Shown piece after piece: positions 1 to 7,769 of a stretch of 16,617 nt of DNA. The DNA lies in contig DUEF01000015.1 of NCBI GenBank assembly GCA_011176555.1, forward strand, positions 1 to 16,617, read 5' to 3'. Source of the DNA: Caldilineae bacterium (GTDB lineage: Bacteria > Chloroflexota > Anaerolineae > J102). How positions within the stretch are numbered: the stretch's first letter is position 1; each line of letters begins with the position of its first letter. Under the pieces are notes generated by a model. The model worked only from the letters and a program-made list of their open reading frames with translations, did not search any database and had not been told where the DNA came from. Position numbers and translations under genes: made by a program.

Positions 1-1
1 T

Positions 2-1714
2 CTCGAAGCCGGGACAGAGCCTGAGGCGGAACAATACCCCCTCATCGCCGGCAAAAGCGTTCCTCCCGCCCCCAAAGTGCTCACCGTTGATGAAATCGAC
101 GCCCTGGTGGCCCAGCGAGAAGCGGGTAGCGCCTTCCAACCGGTGCTGGTGGCCGAAAACCTGCCTCGCGCCGTCGCCATGCGCGTCGAAGAGCAGCGCT
201 ACCGCCTGCCCGGCGTCGAGCTACACCTCGAATCGATGCGCGACTATCCCGCGGGATCGGATGTTGCGCACGTGATCGGGTACATGGGCCCCATTCCTGA
301 AGAAACCAAAGACAGCTACGAAGAAAAAGGGTATAACGCCGATGCCTGGGTTGGTTGGACCGGGTTGGAGTTCACCTACGAAGATGTTCTGCGGGGCATT
401 CCGGGCGTGCGCGTCATTGAAGTGGATGTCAATGGTCACGAACAGGCGGTCATCGGCGAAGAACGCCCGGCGCAACCAGGCCAGAACCTGATCCTGAGCC
501 TGGACTTGGAGCTGCAAAAAGCCATGCTCAAAGCGATGGAGAAGCATATCAATCCCGACCGCTCTCATAGCGCCGTCGCCATCGCCATCGATCCACGCAA
601 CGGCTTCGTGCGCGGCATGGTCAGCCTGCCGAGCTACGACAACAACGTCTTCGCCGACGGCATCACCGGCGATGAATACAGAGACATCTCCGAAGCGCCG
701 GGCAACCCACTCATCAATCATGCCACCAGCGGCATCTATCCCCCTGGCTCCACCTTCAAGATGGTGCCGGCGGCGGCTGGCTTACAAGAGAAAGTCATCA
801 CCGCCCGCACTTTGCTCAATGCCCCCGGCATCATCTATGTTCCCAACCGCAATTTCCCCGACAATCCCCTGCTGGCCCAGCCCTTTGTGTGCTGGATATA
901 CAAACAGGGCGGCTATCATGGCGATCTTAACGTGGTGCAGGCGCTGGGCGAATCGTGCGATATCTTCTTTTACAAACTCGGCGGGGGCTGGTACGCCACT
1001 GATTTTGAAGGATTGGGGGTGGATACGCTGGCCGAATACGCCACCGAATTCGGGTTTGGCGAGCCTACTGGCATCGATCTGCCAGCCGAACATGGCGGAC
1101 TGATTCCCAATCCGAAATGGAAACGCATTGCCAAAGGTGAACGCTGGGTGACAGGCGACACATACAACATGAGCATCGGCCAGGGTGATGTGCTCGCCAC
1201 GCCTTTGCAGGTGACCATGATGACCACGATCGTCGCCAACGACGGCAGTTTCTATCGTCCGCAATTGATCGAAGCCATCACCGATAGTGAAAGTCACCTG
1301 GTGCAGCGTATGCAGCCTGATCTGATACGAGAGATACCGGTCGATTCCAAGCATCTGGCCACCGTACGCCAGGGCATGTGGATGGCTGTCAATTGGGAGC
1401 ATGGCACCGCCAAAAATGTGGCGCTCCCCGATGTGACCGTGGCTGGCAAGACCGGCACAGCCGAGTTCTTCGATCCGGATATCCCGCGCGATGGCAGGGG
1501 CAACCTCCCTTCCCATGCCTGGTTCACGGCCTTCGCACCGTACGAGGATCCCGAAATCGTGGTCACCGTGTTCGTTTTCAATGGCGGCGAAGGCTCTGCG
1601 GTGGCTGCGCCCATCACAAAAGAGATTCTGCGCAGCTATTTCGACATCAAGGCCCGCGATGAAGCCGAGGGCAGCCAATCCATCCTGGAGCAGATGGAGG
1701 AACAAACGCCATGA
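2..1714 (+). CDS. mrdA: Penicillin-binding protein 2 (peptidoglycan transpeptidase), 5' end missing
   Basis: The frame is open to the left edge, so the N-terminal membrane anchor and the first part of the dimerisation domain lie outside the window; 570 residues are visible. The three penicillin-binding motifs are present in order: STFK (nt 749-760, catalytic Ser at 749-751), SCD in the SxN position (953-961) and KTG (1448-1456). Upstream of these, the stretch at about nt 200-300 (RDYPAGSDVAHVIGYMG) is typical of class B PBP dimerisation domains. The family cross-links peptidoglycan in the periplasm or outer cell-wall space during elongation, paired with a SEDS glycosyltransferase. The next gene is rodA, overlapping by ATGA, which favours PBP2 over the division protein FtsI. 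The third residue of the second motif is Asp rather than Asn, as in E. coli PBP2. An internal GTG at 77 is probably not a start, because the sequence upstream still reads as protein. Confidence 0.93.
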   Translation, partial: LEAGTEPEAEQYPLIAGKSVPPAPKVLTVDEIDALVAQREAGSAFQPVLVAENLPRAVAMRVEEQRYRLPGVELHLESMRDYPAGSDVAHVIGYMGPIPEETKDSYEEKGYNADAWVGWTGLEFTYEDVLRGIPGVRVIEVDVNGHEQAVIGEERPAQPGQNLILSLDLELQKAMLKAMEKHINPDRSHSAVAIAIDPRNGFVRGMVSLPSYDNNVFADGITGDEYRDISEAPGNPLINHATSGIYPPGSTFKMVPAAAGLQEKVITARTLLNAPGIIYVPNRNFPDNPLLAQPFVCWIYKQGGYHGDLNVVQALGESCDIFFYKLGGGWYATDFEGLGVDTLAEYATEFGFGEPTGIDLPAEHGGLIPNPKWKRIAKGERWVTGDTYNMSIGQGDVLATPLQVTMMTTIVANDGSFYRPQLIEAITDSESHLVQRMQPDLIREIPVDSKHLATVRQGMWMAVNWEHGTAKNVALPDVTVAGKTGTAEFFDPDIPRDGRGNLPSHAWFTAFAPYEDPEIVVTVFVFNGGEGSAVAAPITKEILRSYFDIKARDEAEGSQSILEQMEEQTP

Positions 1715-2805
1715 CGCGCCAGAACTGGAGACAATTCGACTGGCTGCTGCTCGTCGCTATTCTCGCGCTCAGCATCTATGGCATTGTCATGATCAGCAGC
1801 GCAGTGCAGGGTGACCCGGAATTGGTGTCTTATCCGATGCGGCAGGTGGTTTTTCTGGCCGCGGGATTTGTGCTGATGTTTGCGGTCGCTTTTTTCGACT
1901 ACGATTTTCTGGGGACATTCACCATCCCCATTTACGTCGTCGTGCTCCTCTTGCTGGCGTTTGTGGGCGTCATCGGCAGCACTTTGTTCGGCGCTCAGAG
2001 CTGGCTCAACTTCTTCGGACTCTTTCCCATCCAGCCATCCGAGCTGGCCAAGGTGGTGTTGGCTCTGGCCGTGGGCAAGTATCTGGCCATGAATTGGGAG
2101 AAGATGGACCGAATCACCACCGCACTTGTGGCTTTGGCCATCATGGCCCCCCTGCTGGTCCTGGTTTTTCTCGAACCGGATCTGGGCACGGCCATTGTGC
2201 TGGCGGTGGAGGGGGCGTTTATCCTCTTCGTGGCTGGCTTGCGACTCAAACACATGCTGATCGCACTGGTGACAGGCGCGGCCTTGACCCCGCTCCTCTG
2301 GTCGTTGCTGCAAGAACATCAGCGCACCCGCATCCTTATCTTCCTAGACCCCACTGCCGATCCCGACAGCTATTTCAACGTGAGCCAGGCCCTGGTGAGC
2401 GTCGGATCCGGCGGCTTGCTGGGCAAGGGTTATGGCCTGGGCACGCAGAGTCAATTGCACTTCCTGCGCGTGCGCCACACCGATTTCATCTTTTCAGTCA
2501 TAGCGGAAGAGATCGGTTTTGTGGGCGCGGCGATCTTGCTTCTTTTGTTGCTCTTCATTATCCTGCGCTTGTGGCGTATCGCCGCGCAAGCCCGTAATCC
2601 CTTTGGCGCGCTTCTCGTCACCGGCATCACCGGCATCATCCTGTTCCAAACCATCGTCAATATCGGCATGAACATGTCGCTGATCCCCGTCACCGGCTTG
2701 CCTCTGCCCTTCGTCAGCTACGGCGGCAGCGCCATGCTCTCGCTCATGCTGATGATCGGCCTGGCGCAGAGCGTCAGTATGAGAAGGAAGAAGATCGAGT
2801 TTTAG
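1711..2805 (+). CDS. rodA: RodA, SEDS-family peptidoglycan glycosyltransferase
   Basis: This 364-residue, highly hydrophobic protein (roughly ten membrane segments) has the usual length for RodA. Characteristic stretches are AQSWLNFFG (95-103), FLEPDLGTAI (153-162), GTQSQLHFLRVRHTDFIF (244-261) and PVTGLPLPFVSYGGS (326-340). The Asp of HTDF (258) matches the position of the catalytic Asp of SEDS glycosyltransferases. RodA polymerises lipid II into glycan strands in the cell membrane and acts with PBP2. The ATG overlaps the stop codon of the PBP2 gene (ATGA), and a GGAGG lies at 1696-1700, 10 nt upstream, so the two are translationally coupled. FtsW is the main alternative, but the PBP2 neighbour favours RodA. 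No factor-independent terminator is evident downstream; a heptamer repeat array starts immediately after the stop codon. Confidence 0.93.
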   Translation: MTRQNWRQFDWLLLVAILALSIYGIVMISSAVQGDPELVSYPMRQVVFLAAGFVLMFAVAFFDYDFLGTFTIPIYVVVLLLLAFVGVIGSTLFGAQSWLNFFGLFPIQPSELAKVVLALAVGKYLAMNWEKMDRITTALVALAIMAPLLVLVFLEPDLGTAIVLAVEGAFILFVAGLRLKHMLIALVTGAALTPLLWSLLQEHQRTRILIFLDPTADPDSYFNVSQALVSVGSGGLLGKGYGLGTQSQLHFLRVRHTDFIFSVIAEEIGFVGAAILLLLLLFIILRLWRIAAQARNPFGALLVTGITGIILFQTIVNIGMNMSLIPVTGLPLPFVSYGGSAMLSLMLMIGLAQSVSMRRKKIEF

Positions 2806-2904
2806 GTGGCACGCGGCGCGTGGCAGGTCGCAGGTGGCAGGTTTGTCCTGAGTGAAGCCGAAGGATCCCAGGCGCTCACGCAACACGCACTACGCAACAC
2901 GCTA
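2806..2904. repeat. Two degenerate 7-bp repeat arrays around a GTCCTGAG-type core
   Basis: The spacer between rodA and glnS consists almost entirely of period-7 repeats. The left array has five back-to-back units of GTGGCAS type: GTGGCAC 2806, GCGGCGC 2813, GTGGCAG 2820, GTCGCAG 2827, GTGGCAG 2834. The right array has four units of CACGCAN type: CACGCAA 2877, CACGCAC 2884, TACGCAA 2891, CACGCTA 2898. Between them lies a core starting TTGTCCTGAGTG and ending GAAGGATCC (2843-2868), in which TCCT (2846-2849) can pair with AGGA (2862-2865). A short hairpin CACGC-GGC-GCGTG sits inside the left array. The right array ends 8 bp before the glnS start codon. I recall similar GTCCTGAG...CGAAGGA spacers in environmental Chloroflexota, but this is unverified. 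Confidence 0.8.
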
Positions 2905-2912
2905 TCATCCCC

Positions 2913-5237
2913 ATGAACAACACCACCCCAACGCCCGAAAAGAAAGATTTCATCCGCGAGATCGTGGCCGAAGATAACCGCACTGGCAGGTATGGCGGTC
3001 GCGTGGTCACGCGCTTCCCGCCGGAGCCGAACGGCTTCTTGCACATCGGCCACGCCAAATCCATTTCGCTCAATTTCGGCGTAGCCGAAGAGAACGGCGG
3101 CGTCTGCCACCTACGTTTCGACGACACCAATCCCGAAACCGAGGACATGAGCTACGTCGAGTCCATCCAGCGGGATATTCGCTGGCTGGGTTTCGATTGG
3201 GGCGAGCACCTGTATTTCGCCTCCGATTATTTCGAGCAGTTCTATGCGTTCGCCGTACGGTTGATCGAGGCTGGTCGGGCTTACGTCGATAGCCTGAGCG
3301 AGGAGGAAATTCGGGTTTACCGCGGCACGGTGACGGAGCCGGGGCGGAATAGTCCATATCGCGAGCGCTCGGTGGAAGAAAATTTGGAACTGTTCCGGCG
3401 GATGCGGGCCGGTGAATTCCCCGATGGCGCTCATGTGCTGCGCGCCAAAATCGATATGGCTTCTCCCAACATGAAGATGCGGGATCCGCTGCTCTACCGC
3501 ATCCGGCATGCCAGCCACTACCGCCGGGGCGACGAATGGTGCATCTACCCGATGTATGATTTCGCCCATCCCCTGGAAGACGCCATCGAAAATGTCACGC
3601 ACAGCCTTTGCACGCTGGAATTCGAGAACAACCGGGCCGTTTACGATTGGTTGCTGGACAGTCTGTTTGATGAACCGCGCCCCCATCAGTACGAATTCGC
3701 CCGCCTGGCCCTGGATTACACGGTGATGAGCAAGCGCAAGTTGCTGCAATTGGTGAACGAGGGTTATGTCAGCGGCTGGGACGATCCGCGCATGTTCACG
3801 ATTTCCGGCCTGCGACGGCGCGGGGTGACGCCCGAAGCGATCCGCACGTTCGTGGAACGGGTGGGGGTGGCCAAGGTCAACAGCCGGGTGGAAACGGTCT
3901 TGCTGGAGCACACCATCCGCGACGATCTCAACTACCGGGCGCGGCGGGTGATGGCGGTGCTCGACCCGCTCAAGGTCGTGATCAGCAACTATCCCGCGGG
4001 CGCAGAAGAATGGCTGGATGCAGATTACTGGCCGAGAGACATCCCCAGGGAGGGGACGCGCAAGGTTCCCTTTGGCCGCACGATCTACATCGAACGGGAG
4101 GATTTCGCGGAAGAGCCGCCCAGGGGTTTCAAGCGGCTTTCGCCCGGACAGGAAGTGCGCTTGCGTCACAGTTACGTGATCAAGTGCGAGGAAGTGATCC
4201 GGGATGAGTTGGGGCGGGTGCTGGAATTGCGCTGCACCTACGATCCGACCACGCTCGGCGCGCGGCCCCGGGGACGCAAGGTAAAGGGCGCTATTCACTG
4301 GGTCTCGGCCGAGCACGCGCTTCCGGCCGAGGTGCGATTGTACGACCGCCTGTTCGCCAGGGCCAATCCCGATGACACATCCGAAGGCAAGACGTTCAAG
4401 GATTATCTGAACCCGAACTCGCTGATCACGCTCGACCGGGCGTTTGTGGAACCGAGCATCGCGGCTGACCCGACCGACACCCGCTACCAATTCGAGCGCC
4501 AGGGCTATTTCATTCAGGACGCGGTGGATTCCCGGCCCGAGGCGCTGGTGTTCAACCGCATCATCGGCCTGCGCGATACGTGGACGAAGCGGGCGGAGCC
4601 AGCACCGCAGGCCGGGGCATCGCGACCGGTCGATCCAGCAGGGATGGTCGTCGAAGGAACCCGCTCGGAGGCCAGAGACAGGGCTCGGGCGGAAAATCCG
4701 CCTCTGCAAGCCGCCTACGAACGCTACCGCACTGAGTTTGGTCTGGAAGAGCAGGATGCCGACCTCCTCAGCGGCGATCTGACCACTGCCGCCTTCTTCG
4801 ACGCGGCGCTGGCTGCACACAACAACCCGAAATCGCTCGCCAACTGGATCAACAACGTCCTGCAAGGCGAGATCAAGGACGCGACCATCGCCTCCCTGCC
4901 CTTCGGCGGAGCCGAATTCGGCAAGCTGGTGGCGCTGGTAGACGCCAAGACCATCTCCCACAACCAGGGCAAGCAGGTGCTGGCCGAGATGCTGGCGAAC
5001 GGCGGTGATCCCGAAACTATCGTCGCAGCCAAAGGCATGAAACAGATCAGTGACGCCGACGCCCTGGCGCCCATCATCGACCAGATCATGGCGGACAATG
5101 CGGGCAAGGTGTCGGCCTATCGCAACGGCAAGATCGGATTGCTCGGCTTCTTCATGGGCCAGGTCATGCGCCAGACCGGCGGCAAGGCCAATCCGCAGTT
5201 GGTCAAAACGCTGTTGGAAGAGAAGCTGAGCGCATGA
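2913..5237 (+). CDS. glnS: Glutaminyl-tRNA synthetase with C-terminal YqeY domain
   Basis: The enzyme charges tRNA-Gln directly with glutamine in the cytoplasm. Residues 1-555 are a bacterial class I GlnRS: PEPNGFLHIGH with the HIGH signature at 44-47, the family-typical region YPMYDFAHPLEDAIENVTHS (212-231), VMSKRKL as the KMSKS loop (271-277), then the beta-barrel anticodon domains. At 774 residues it is about 220 longer than E. coli GlnRS. After a charged Pro/Ala linker (about 560-595), residues 597-774 form a helical tail resembling YqeY and the GatB tail domain (LANWINNVLQGE, VDAKTISHNQGKQVLAEM, GQVMRQTGGKANPQ). Deinococcus radiodurans GlnRS is a known precedent for this fusion, where the tail aids tRNA-Gln binding. 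No Shine-Dalgarno sequence is visible; the ATG was chosen because the N-terminus has normal length. The start lies 8 bp after a repeat array. The next gene overlaps by ATGA. Confidence 0.95.
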   Translation: MNNTTPTPEKKDFIREIVAEDNRTGRYGGRVVTRFPPEPNGFLHIGHAKSISLNFGVAEENGGVCHLRFDDTNPETEDMSYVESIQRDIRWLGFDWGEHLYFASDYFEQFYAFAVRLIEAGRAYVDSLSEEEIRVYRGTVTEPGRNSPYRERSVEENLELFRRMRAGEFPDGAHVLRAKIDMASPNMKMRDPLLYRIRHASHYRRGDEWCIYPMYDFAHPLEDAIENVTHSLCTLEFENNRAVYDWLLDSLFDEPRPHQYEFARLALDYTVMSKRKLLQLVNEGYVSGWDDPRMFTISGLRRRGVTPEAIRTFVERVGVAKVNSRVETVLLEHTIRDDLNYRARRVMAVLDPLKVVISNYPAGAEEWLDADYWPRDIPREGTRKVPFGRTIYIEREDFAEEPPRGFKRLSPGQEVRLRHSYVIKCEEVIRDELGRVLELRCTYDPTTLGARPRGRKVKGAIHWVSAEHALPAEVRLYDRLFARANPDDTSEGKTFKDYLNPNSLITLDRAFVEPSIAADPTDTRYQFERQGYFIQDAVDSRPEALVFNRIIGLRDTWTKRAEPAPQAGASRPVDPAGMVVEGTRSEARDRARAENPPLQAAYERYRTEFGLEEQDADLLSGDLTTAAFFDAALAAHNNPKSLANWINNVLQGEIKDATIASLPFGGAEFGKLVALVDAKTISHNQGKQVLAEMLANGGDPETIVAAKGMKQISDADALAPIIDQIMADNAGKVSAYRNGKIGLLGFFMGQVMRQTGGKANPQLVKTLLEEKLSA

Positions 5238-6109
5238 TCAAGCAGACTTTTCGCCATTGGCTGCGCCGGATCATCGTCTGGGCCACCGCGCCCGAGGCCA
5301 CGCGCCGCGATTTCAGCCGCGACCTTTTCGCCTATCCCATGCTGAATGCCCTGGTGGAAGATGCGGCGATGGCTCTGGGGCCGCAACAGCGCCCGCCCTA
5401 CACCTGGGGCATGGCGCACGCCGCCTACCTGGCCAAGAATTTGGGCATCGCCCGCATCACCGCCATCGAATTGGGGGTGGCGGGCGGCAACGGCCTCATC
5501 GCCCTGGATCGGACGGCGGTCTGGCTCGAACAGGCGCTGGGGGTCAGCATCGATGTCGTCGGTTTCGACAGCGGCGAGGGCCTGCCCAAGCCGGAAGATC
5601 ACCGCGACCTGCCCAATCTCTGGGCGCAGGGCGATTTCGCCATGGACGAGCAAGCGCTGCGGGCGCAATTGCAGCGCGCCCAACTCCATTTGGGCCTGGT
5701 GGAGGACACGATTCCCGAGTTCCTGGCCAGCGACCACGCGCCCATCGGTTTCATTTCCTTCGACCTGGACCTCTACAGCTCCACCATCCCGGCCCTGGCC
5801 CTGCTGGAAGCGTCACCCGACCGCATCCTGCCCCGGGTGCAGTGCTATTTCGATGACATCCTCGGCTTCACTTTCGCTGATTTCAACGGCGAACGCCTGG
5901 CCATCCGCGAGTTCAACGCGGCCCACGACCGGCGCAAGATATCGCAGATTTACGGCGCACGTTTCTACGTCCCGGCCCACTACGCCAGCGCCAACTGGAC
6001 CGAGAAGCTCTTCCTGGCCCACATCCTGGATCATCCCCGCTACAACGATTACGACGGTCTCGTGCGTAATCCTCGGCTCGATATCGATCGGCCCAATACG
6101 CCGCGGTAA
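5234..6109 (+). CDS. Putative SAM-dependent methyltransferase of unknown substrate (TylF/CmcI-like fold)
   Basis: This 291-residue soluble protein has Rossmann-methyltransferase features. Motif I is ELGVAGGNG (79-87). An acidic residue ends the next strand in VVGFDSGEG (Asp112). FISFDLDLYSST (173-184) fits strand 4 and its following helix, and CYFDDI (204-209) carries a paired Asp that could bind a metal, as in TylF/CmcI-type O-methyltransferases. The N-terminus is basic and amphipathic. I recognise the general fold but no characterised close relative; the substrate is unknown, and even the transfer activity is inferred. The start overlaps the glnS stop codon (ATGA), with only weak purine-rich sequence upstream, so translation is probably coupled to glnS. 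A repeat array begins 6 bp after its stop. A sugar or small-molecule methyltransferase is the leading guess; a link to tRNA is suggested only by position. Confidence 0.7.
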   Translation: MIKQTFRHWLRRIIVWATAPEATRRDFSRDLFAYPMLNALVEDAAMALGPQQRPPYTWGMAHAAYLAKNLGIARITAIELGVAGGNGLIALDRTAVWLEQALGVSIDVVGFDSGEGLPKPEDHRDLPNLWAQGDFAMDEQALRAQLQRAQLHLGLVEDTIPEFLASDHAPIGFISFDLDLYSSTIPALALLEASPDRILPRVQCYFDDILGFTFADFNGERLAIREFNAAHDRRKISQIYGARFYVPAHYASANWTEKLFLAHILDHPRYNDYDGLVRNPRLDIDRPNTPR

Positions 6110-6115
6110 TGGTGG

Positions 6116-6233
6116 TATTGGATACTGGGTATTGGGGTATTGGCTATTTCCCCACTTCACCCCGATCTGCAAATACCCAATGTCCACTATCAAATACCGA
6201 ACGATCCCACCCCCCAATCTCTAATCCCCAATT
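6116..6233. repeat. Inverted pair of degenerate 7-bp repeat arrays before gltX
   Basis: The spacer between the methyltransferase gene and gltX holds two arrays in opposite orientation. The left array runs TATTGGA 6116, TACTGGG 6123, TATTGGGG 6130 (one extra base), TATTGGC 6138, TATTTCC 6145. The right array has three contiguous units, CCCAATC 6213, TCTAATC 6220, CCCAATT 6227, whose complements are GATTGGG, GATTAGA and AATTGGG. It is preceded by looser related words such as AATACCCAATG (6172-6182) and CAAATACCG (6191-6199). The two halves can partly base-pair, giving an imperfect cruciform or long hairpin. The right array ends 3 bp before the gltX ATG. Layout and period match the rodA-glnS spacer, although the unit sequence differs. 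Confidence 0.8.
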
Positions 6234-6236
6234 CTT

Positions 6237-7742
6237 ATGACAACTCCCGCCCGCGTCCGTTTCGCCCCCAGTCCCACCGGCTTCTTCCACATCGGCGGAG
6301 CCCGCACCGCCCTTTTCAACTGGCTTTACGCCCGTCACACCGGCGGCCAATTCATCCTCCGTATCGAGGACACCGACCGCAAGCGCTTCCACCCCGAGGC
6401 CCTGCAAGACCTCCTGGATGGCCTGCGCTGGCTGGGCCTCGATTGGGATGAAGGCCCCGAGGTCGGCGGCGATTACGGGCCCTATCTTCAGTCCGAGCGT
6501 TTGGCCATGTACCAGCACTGGGCCGATTGGCTGATCGAGCAGGGCCACGCCTACCGCTGCTATTGCACGGCGGACGAACTCGCGCAGATGCGGGATGAGC
6601 AGCGCGCGACCAAGCAAAAAATCGGTTATGACCGTCGTTGCCGCTATCTGACAGCAGAAGAACGCGCCCAAAAAGAGGCCGAAGGCAAAAGCTGGGTAGT
6701 GCGCCTGGCCATGCCCACGGATGGCGTGACCACCTTCCACGACGCCATCCGCGGCGACATCACCTTCGACAACAAAGAGATGCAAGACGCAGTGCTCCTC
6801 AAAAGCGATGGCTGGCCCACCTATCACCTGGCTGTGGTGGTCGATGATCATTTCATGGAAATCAGCCACGTGATGCGGGGCAACGAGTGGATCGCCACCG
6901 TGCCTCTGCGCTGGCAACTGTACAAGGCCCTGGGTTGGGAGCCGCCCATCTTCGTGCACCTGCCTTTGATCCTGAAACCGGACGGCAAGGGCAAACTCAG
7001 CAAACGCGCCGTGCGCAGCCCCGACGGGGAACTTATCCCTGTGTTCGTGCACGAATACCGCGAGCGGGGCTACCTGCCTGACGCCGTGGTCAATTTCCTC
7101 ACCGGCATCGGCTGGGCGCTGGACGGCGAAACCGAGATCTACGACCGGGAAACTGCGATCAAGGCTTTTTCCATCCGCGGCATTCAGGCCTCACCGGGCC
7201 GCTTCCCCGCGGACAAGCTGGCGTGGATGAACAGCGTTTACATCCGCAAGTTGTCGACTGACGCCCTGCTGGAGGCGCTGCTACCCTTCCTCAGCACTGA
7301 TCTGGGCGTCGATGAAGAAACCTTGCGCCAAGATGCCAGGCTTCGCCTGCTGCTGCCCGACGTGCAGGAGCGCATCAAAAAGCTGTCCGACGCCGCGCCC
7401 TGGGTGGAGTTCCTCTACGCCGACGCCATCACCATCGAAAACCCGAAAGATCTGATCCCGCGCAAGACCACACCCGAGCAGACGATCGCCGGCCTCACGC
7501 GTTCCGCCGAACTGCTGGCCGGATTAGAGACCTGGGACGAGGCCAGCATCGAGGCGGGGCTACGGGATCTGGTCGGGGAGACGGGATTGAAGGCCGGACA
7601 GATCTTCAGCCCCATCCGCACGGCGATCACGGGCAAGCGCGTGGCCCTGCCATTGTTCATCTCACTGGCAGCTTTGGGGCAAGCGGCCAGCGTCGAGCGC
7701 ATACGAGCGGCGATTTCGCAGGTTCCCGCAGCCGATGGTTGA
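6237..7742 (+). CDS. gltX: Glutamyl-tRNA synthetase
   Basis: This 501-residue class I synthetase attaches glutamate to tRNA-Glu in the cytoplasm; the length is normal for bacterial GluRS. The HIGH-equivalent is HIGG (18-21) within FAPSPTGFFHIGGARTAL, followed by RIEDTD (42-47), a hallmark of GluRS rather than GlnRS. The KMSKS-equivalent is KLSKR (253-257), and RGNEW (214-218) replaces the usual RGEEW. C108, C110, Y131 and C135 resemble the Cys/Cys/Tyr/Cys zinc site known in the GluRS/Glu-Q-RS group. The C-terminal third is helical, as in the anticodon-binding domain. Because glnS is also present, this GluRS need not mischarge tRNA-Gln. The ATG lies 3 bp after a repeat array and has no visible Shine-Dalgarno. 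The gene ends 27 bp from the stop of the convergent EamA gene; I see no clear terminator between them. Confidence 0.95.
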   Translation: MTTPARVRFAPSPTGFFHIGGARTALFNWLYARHTGGQFILRIEDTDRKRFHPEALQDLLDGLRWLGLDWDEGPEVGGDYGPYLQSERLAMYQHWADWLIEQGHAYRCYCTADELAQMRDEQRATKQKIGYDRRCRYLTAEERAQKEAEGKSWVVRLAMPTDGVTTFHDAIRGDITFDNKEMQDAVLLKSDGWPTYHLAVVVDDHFMEISHVMRGNEWIATVPLRWQLYKALGWEPPIFVHLPLILKPDGKGKLSKRAVRSPDGELIPVFVHEYRERGYLPDAVVNFLTGIGWALDGETEIYDRETAIKAFSIRGIQASPGRFPADKLAWMNSVYIRKLSTDALLEALLPFLSTDLGVDEETLRQDARLRLLLPDVQERIKKLSDAAPWVEFLYADAITIENPKDLIPRKTTPEQTIAGLTRSAELLAGLETWDEASIEAGLRDLVGETGLKAGQIFSPIRTAITGKRVALPLFISLAALGQAASVERIRAAISQVPAADG

Positions 7743-7769
7743 CATCGAACGACGCGCCCGCCACCATGA

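Noticed and set aside
77..79. GTG as start of the first gene
   Set aside because: The frame continues upstream to the window edge with protein-like sequence, and a PBP2 needs an N-terminal membrane anchor that is not present after this GTG.
1636..2319. Antisense frame of 227 codons rich in Gln and His opposite rodA
   Set aside because: The composition is what results from reading hydrophobic membrane codons backwards; there is no ribosome-binding site or family match.
2806..2904. CRISPR array or insertion-sequence remnant
   Set aside because: The units are 7 bp, contiguous and variable, with no spacers, no transposase fragment and no terminal inverted repeats of IS type.
3111..4961. Long open frame of 616 codons antisense to glnS
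   Set aside because: It mirrors the codon bias of glnS, has no recognisable domain and lies entirely opposite a clear gene. Other long antisense frames (782-1705, 6144-7052, 15675-16361) were rejected for the same reason.
7743..7769. Terminator between the convergent gltX and EamA genes
   Set aside because: The 27-bp gap has no stable stem-loop followed by a T run; the transcripts may overlap or end by another mechanism.
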